Source: DSFO01 sp041640715
GTDB taxonomy: Archaea > Thermoproteota > Thermoprotei > Gearchaeales > Gearchaeaceae
Length of the DNA stretch: 64,000 bases
Assembly (NCBI GenBank): GCA_041640715.1
Contig: JBEPZU010000001.1
Location: forward strand, 164,449-228,448
Reading direction: 5' to 3'
Shown in pieces: positions 60,256 through 64,000 of the stretch. The notes below the pieces were generated by a model. The model ran no database searches, was not told where the DNA came from, and was given only the letters and a program-made list of their open reading frames with translations. The position numbers and the translations under genes were made by a program. Every line of letters starts with the position of its first letter. Position 1 is the stretch's first letter.

Positions 60256-61511
60256 GCCTTACTTATAGAGAAATCTGGACTTTTAAGCATAAGCCTAAGC
60301 GGGTTGAAGAAATAGTAGGAAATGAAGAGGCTAAGAAAGAATTTTTAGGTTGGTTAAATATTTGGCTAAAAAACAAAGTACCAGTTAAGAAAGCAATTTT
60401 ACTATACGGGCCGCCTGGGATAGGGAAAACATTATTGGTAGAAGTTTCCTCTAAGCAATTCAACCTGGAATTAATAGAGCTTAACGCTGGTGATATATAT
60501 AGCATAGAGGTTATCAAAAAGTCTGTTCTAGCTACGAGTAAAGAGCAAAGCTTGGTAGGTAAATTGAAGTTGATAATGATCGATGAAGTAGACAGCATTG
60601 AAGGCCCTAAAACTAACTACATAATATCTTTACTGCTTGATTTGGTAAATGAATCTAGATTTCCTATAGTCTTCATAGCCAATGATGGTTGGAAACCTCA
60701 CTTGTACCCTATAAGGAATGTATGTATAATGATAGAAATGAAAAAACTTTCTCCAAAACTGATTGAAGGTTATTTAATAGAAATTTGTAAGAAAGAGAAC
60801 GTAAGTTATGAAGAAGCTGCCATAAAGATAATAGCTGAAAGAGCTGAAGGAGATATGAGAAGTGCTATATTGGATTTACAATTTGCTGCGATGCTTGGCA
60901 AGGTAGGAGTCAAGGAAGTAAATTTGCTTTCTGCGAAGGATAGACAAACAGATGTTTTTTCATCCATAAGAAAACTTATATATACGCGTAGCTTTTTCAC
61001 GGCTAAAAGTGTTATCGATGAGTTTCCCTATGATCAAGATACTCTTTTGCTATGGATAGAGGAGAACGTCTTTAGATTTTATACAACCCCTGAGGACTTG
61101 GCCTTAGCTTATGATAGGTTGTCTAAGGCAGATATCTATAGAGCTAGGGCTAACAGGGAAAGATATTGGCGTTTTCTACTTTACTTTGGAGATTTAATTA
61201 CAGCAGGAGTAGCTCTTTCTAAATCAGGCAAGCCAACCTATTCGCAAATACAATTTCCTCAGACTCTGAAGATCCTATCAAGACAGAAAAAATTAAATGA
61301 AATGAAAGAGGAGCTCTTAGAAAAGATTTCTAAGAAAAATCATCTTTCAAAAAGAAAAGCAATGAGCGAAATATTCTGGTATCTCATATTAATGCTCAAA
61401 AATGAGGATTTTGCTGAAAAGTTTTTCAAGAAGTATGAAATAAACGAAGAACTTTCCTCTTACTTAAAGAATCTTTCTTCAAATATAGAATTAAAAATTA
61501 AACCCAAATAG
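60252..61511 (+). CDS. rfcL: Replication factor C large subunit
   Basis: A 419-residue clamp loader large subunit. Walker A GPPGIGKTLL is near residues 51-60, the DExD motif LIMIDEVDSIEGPK near 112, and the Sensor 2-like GDMRSAILDLQFAA near 200. The C-terminal half is the helical collar. The usual lysine-rich PCNA-interacting tail is short here, ending NIELKIKPK. The 3' end overlaps the convergent AIR synthase-like gene by 21 nt. Confidence 0.95.
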   Translation: MSLTYREIWTFKHKPKRVEEIVGNEEAKKEFLGWLNIWLKNKVPVKKAILLYGPPGIGKTLLVEVSSKQFNLELIELNAGDIYSIEVIKKSVLATSKEQSLVGKLKLIMIDEVDSIEGPKTNYIISLLLDLVNESRFPIVFIANDGWKPHLYPIRNVCIMIEMKKLSPKLIEGYLIEICKKENVSYEEAAIKIIAERAEGDMRSAILDLQFAAMLGKVGVKEVNLLSAKDRQTDVFSSIRKLIYTRSFFTAKSVIDEFPYDQDTLLLWIEENVFRFYTTPEDLALAYDRLSKADIYRARANRERYWRFLLYFGDLITAGVALSKSGKPTYSQIQFPQTLKILSRQKKLNEMKEELLEKISKKNHLSKRKAMSEIFWYLILMLKNEDFAEKFFKKYEINEELSSYLKNLSSNIELKIKPK

Positions 61512-62522
61512 TTTCCACATCTCTTCTTTTTCTTCAATCTCATCCAAATCTACACGAGCTCCATTAGGTAGGATTAATATCTTTCCTTCTTTCCTTAAGA
61601 AACCTATTACTGAACTGGCTACATTTCTTTCTCTCATCATCTCTAGGATTTGATTAGCCTTATTTTTCTTAGCTACGCATATAATGCAACCAGAACTCAA
61701 AGATCTAAGAGGATCCAATCCTAATTCGCCTAAAATTCTCTTGCTTATATCCAAGATTATGATTTTTTCCTCATAGACCTCCAAGCCTACATTCAAGAAG
61801 TCCGCGATCTCTTTTATTGCCGTTAATATTCCACCTTCGGTAGGATCGTGTGCATTCACTATTAAATTTTTTTCATAAAGCAAGATGCCTTCTTCGTATA
61901 TGGACACCTTCTCTATCAACGCTTTGGCTTCCTCAATTTCTTCTCTTCTGAACTTCTGAGAAATTTTTTCTTCGTAATCATTAGCTATTATGGATGTGGA
62001 TTCAAGAGCGGCCGGCTTCACTTGGATTAATACGTAATCAGAAGGATTATTCCTAATATTCTCAATTTCTCTAAATCTAAGCTGATATTCTCCTATCATT
62101 TCGCCTATCATGGAAGTCACAACTATTGGATTTTTAACAGAAGGTGTGAATTCAACATGCCCACCTACAATTGCTATGCCCATTTCCTTAGCCTGTTCAC
62201 TCGCTTGGATTTGTATTTGCTCTGCTTCTTCTATTTTTGAATCTAAGGGCAAAAATGTGCATAATGTAGCAAATTTTGGCCTTGCACCTGAAGCTACTAT
62301 GTCATTACTTGCTATAATTATGGCTAATTTACCTATATTTCTCCTAGCTCCTGTTATGGGATCTGAATGAAAAGCTATTAGCTTACTCGTTTTCAATAAA
62401 GCAGCATCGGCGCCTATCTTGGGTCCTAGTAATACTTTATTTGAACTAGCACCTGTATGTTTCAATATTTTTTCCTTTAAGTAGCTAATCTCAGGCTTAC
62501 CTATTTTCATGCTATCTTTCAT
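61491..62522 (-). CDS. AIR synthase-related (PurM/HypE superfamily) protein
   Basis: A 343-residue protein with the PurM/HypE fold: LLGPKIGADAALLK near residue 31, HSDPITGARRNIGKLAIIIASNDIVASGARP near 52, VGGHVEFTPSVKNPIVVTS near 118, and NAHDPTEGGILTAIKEIADF near 222. It resembles the HypE-like group of archaeal AIR synthase proteins but ends MWKLFGFNF without the catalytic C-terminal Cys of HypE, so it is not a hydrogenase maturation HypE. The substrate is unknown. Confidence 0.82.
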   Translation of the reverse strand: MKDSMKIGKPEISYLKEKILKHTGASSNKVLLGPKIGADAALLKTSKLIAFHSDPITGARRNIGKLAIIIASNDIVASGARPKFATLCTFLPLDSKIEEAEQIQIQASEQAKEMGIAIVGGHVEFTPSVKNPIVVTSMIGEMIGEYQLRFREIENIRNNPSDYVLIQVKPAALESTSIIANDYEEKISQKFRREEIEEAKALIEKVSIYEEGILLYEKNLIVNAHDPTEGGILTAIKEIADFLNVGLEVYEEKIIILDISKRILGELGLDPLRSLSSGCIICVAKKNKANQILEMMRERNVASSVIGFLRKEGKILILPNGARVDLDEIEEKEEMWKLFGFNF

Positions 62523-62554
62523 TTTTTTAACATTAAAAATTAAAAATAATTGAA

Positions 62555-63094
62555 ATGGAAGAGGTTTTTCTTGAGGGTTATTTCAATTATGAATCCTCTA
62601 AGGTTAGAGTCAAGATTTTAAGAGATTACTCTCAGGTTAGCTTTCTAGGAGTGAATTATGGGCCGTTTTATAAAAATCAAGAAATAGAGATTCCTAGAGC
62701 ATTGGCTAGAATATTGGCAGAAGAAGGCATAACAGAGTATCCCTTACCTGCTATTACTACTAGCGAATTAAAGAAGAAACATTTCCAAGAAGTAACTAGT
62801 AAAGTGGAAATTAAAAAAATAGAAGAAGATTTCTATCATCAAGCCAAGGATTTGATATATTTAGCTGAAAAACAGATTATAAAAGAAGACCCAAAGGAGA
62901 TAAAGCGCATGGTAGAAGAGATATTATTTAAAAGACTAGAGAAGATTTTAAGGATTGCAATCTTTGTAGAGGATTACAAGAAAGTTCTTCCTCTTTTGAG
63001 TATAGAAGAAAGGCATTTATTGAGATACCTGAGAGAATTGATCAAATCCTGGTCAGATAATGTTTTGCGTAATACCTTTCTTAAGAAAATCTAA
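62555..63094 (+). CDS. gins23: GINS complex subunit Gins23
   Basis: A 179-residue GINS protein with the beta domain first (residues 8-62: VRVKILRDYSQVSFLGVNYGPFYKN, then IEIPRALARILAEEGI) followed by the helical A domain (LSIEERHLLRYLRELIKSWSDNVL). This order is that of Gins23; Gins51 has the reverse. It binds MCM and Cdc45/GAN in the replicative helicase. The mcm gene follows after 257 bp. Confidence 0.88.
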   Translation: MEEVFLEGYFNYESSKVRVKILRDYSQVSFLGVNYGPFYKNQEIEIPRALARILAEEGITEYPLPAITTSELKKKHFQEVTSKVEIKKIEEDFYHQAKDLIYLAEKQIIKEDPKEIKRMVEEILFKRLEKILRIAIFVEDYKKVLPLLSIEERHLLRYLRELIKSWSDNVLRNTFLKKI

Positions 63095-63351
63095 AAAATT
63101 CTCGGCTTCTAGAGTATCTAAATGGTGGATTTTTGTAAGATAGAAAACGATTGCGCTAGAACGTGATAAAGAAGACATATCAAGTTTGAATCTTAGAAGA
63201 GAATGGATTTTAATGTGAAAAAAGCTGGTCAGTCTTAGGCTTTCGAAAATAGAGTTGCTATGTTGGTTATTATTTGGACAATTCTTTAACTAAAAATTGA
63301 CTAGTCTAAAAATTTAAGACTGCTAAATCTAAAAAAGAGAGAAAAAGTTAG
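63095..63351. other. Gap between gins23 and mcm
   Basis: About 257 bp without an ORF. It contains an inverted pair AGTCT (63303-63307) and AGACT (63317-63321), and AT-rich sequence that probably holds the mcm promoter. I see no clear origin-recognition motif. Confidence 0.45.
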
Positions 63352-64000
63352 ATGGCAGAAGAAATAAAAAACTACAAGGAAGAATATAAAAGATTTTTTA
63401 AAGAATATTCTGAGCAAGATAAACCTATTTATATGCATAAGCTTCAAGAAATGGTTGCTTTAAAACAACGCTCTTTTACTATCTCTCATAAGCATTTGTA
63501 CGATTTTAACCCTAAACTTGCTGATTTATTAATAAGAAAGCCTGAAGAACAACTCGCCTATATTGAAGAGGCTTTAAAAGAATTGATTACATACGAATTT
63601 GCATACGAAATTTCTAAAGAATTTTTAAAAGAAGCAAAGAAAATATATGTTAGAATCAAAGATTACCAAGGCGATTATAAGCCCAAGATCAGGGAAATAA
63701 GAGCAGAACATCTTGGTTCTTTAATAGAAATAAAAGGGATCGTAACGAAATGCAGCGCTATAAGATATAAGCTAATAGGGGCTAAGTTTTATTGCGAAGA
63801 GCATGGGGAATTTGAAGTATATCAAGATCCTATCAAAAAATTGAGTTATAATTGTCCTGTGTGTGGCAATATGACTTCTAAGATTATTGATAAAGTTTTC
63901 TTAAGTTTTCAAAAGATAATCATTCAAGAACTTTTAGAAGAAGCGGCTTCTGGCCAAATACCTAGAACTTTAGAGGTATATCTTGAAGGAGACTTGGTTG
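63352..64000 (+). CDS. mcm: MCM replicative helicase, N-terminal part (cut by window end)
   Basis: 216 residues are visible. The N-terminal A domain is helical (EEIKNYKEEYKRFFKEY). The OB domain follows, with REIRAEHLGSLIEIKGIVTKCSAIR near residue 120. A zinc site is seen in FYCEEHGEFEVYQDP and NCPVCGNMTS near 145-180. The next segment (LEEAASGQIPRTLEVYLEGDLV) is typical MCM. The AAA+ domain lies outside. It is the DNA helicase loaded by Orc1/Cdc6. Confidence 0.92.
   Translation, partial: MAEEIKNYKEEYKRFFKEYSEQDKPIYMHKLQEMVALKQRSFTISHKHLYDFNPKLADLLIRKPEEQLAYIEEALKELITYEFAYEISKEFLKEAKKIYVRIKDYQGDYKPKIREIRAEHLGSLIEIKGIVTKCSAIRYKLIGAKFYCEEHGEFEVYQDPIKKLSYNCPVCGNMTSKIIDKVFLSFQKIIIQELLEEAASGQIPRTLEVYLEGDLV

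Noticed and set aside
61491..62522. Hydrogenase maturation protein HypE
   Set aside because: Lacks the essential C-terminal Cys motif and no hydrogenase genes are nearby.
1..64000. CRISPR arrays, insertion sequences, integrases, tandem repeats
   Set aside because: Read through on both strands; none found.

Overview
The window is a gene-dense, AT-rich archaeal chromosome segment. By eye GC is in the mid-30s percent, with GC-rich islands only at the tRNA genes. The gene set points to the Thermoproteota (crenarchaeal side), and within it to something near Desulfurococcales, Fervidicoccales or Acidilobales: an eL13 ribosomal protein, KEOPS Pcc1 beside eS1, HerA and NurA, Pus10, Nob1, aIF5A, Orc1/Cdc6, clamp loader small and large subunits, Gins23 beside MCM, TatA/TatC, a giant surface subtilase, archaeal tRNA introns and many leaderless starts. 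The exact order is inference. Nearly everything looks chromosomal and conserved; I see no insertion sequence, CRISPR array, integrase or prophage.

Layout. 1-2.9 kb: partial DHH phosphoesterase, Pcc1, eS1, then YchF on the other strand. 2.9-8.8 kb: a MacB-like ABC ATPase and permease coupled to an 828-residue secreted, membrane-anchored protein, then a prenyl diphosphate synthase and a winged-helix protein. 8.9-16.3 kb: a 2466-residue membrane-anchored subtilisin-like protein. 16.4-21.2 kb: SerA-like dehydrogenase, ribosomal proteins eL15 and eL13 in a rearranged form, a small zinc protein, Trm-G10 methylase, RNase Z, UPF0201 and UPF0200. 21.3-26.5 kb: ThpR, CCA-adding enzyme, a Ser/Thr kinase, an E1-like enzyme, TatC and TatA. 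26.5-30 kb: adenylosuccinate lyase, a frameshifted redoxin, a small unknown gene and an MFS transporter. 30.2-36.2 kb (minus strand): HerA, a HAS-barrel-like protein, NurA, THEP1 NTPase, TrpRS and an inositol-phosphatase family enzyme. 36.5-44 kb: Sua5, aldo/keto reductase, a beta-CASP nuclease, geranylgeranyl reductase, DUF354, UPF0282 and three tRNAs. 44-53.8 kb: SRP54, Pus10, eL21, RpoF, DUF655, aIF5A, NAD kinase, Nob1, Nop2/Sun methylase, DUF255 and radical SAM. 53.8-56.4 kb: acylphosphatase, three preQ0/archaeosine enzymes and three tRNAs. 56.4-64 kb: an Lsm protein, a C/D box sRNA, a THUMP protein, then the replication block Orc1/Cdc6, winged-helix protein, RfcS, RfcL, Gins23 and MCM (cut by the window end).

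Most unusual observations. (1) The eL15 gene appears to be split by eL13: its N-terminal three quarters end at a stop codon at 17760, and its missing C-terminal tail is fused to the end of the overlapping eL13 ORF. (2) A C/D box guide RNA at about 56.8 kb fits the gap between two genes, and one guide matches the expected anticodon arm of tRNA-Leu(CAA). (3) The tRNA-Tyr intron carries a complete kink-turn consensus. (4) A redoxin gene has a -1 frameshift at an A run. (5) HerA and NurA flank a HAS-barrel-like protein instead of Mre11/Rad50. (6) A perfect 16-bp hairpin lies directly at the 3' end of tRNA-Arg. A 53-residue zinc-ribbon gene is also present on the minus strand at 57.0 kb.
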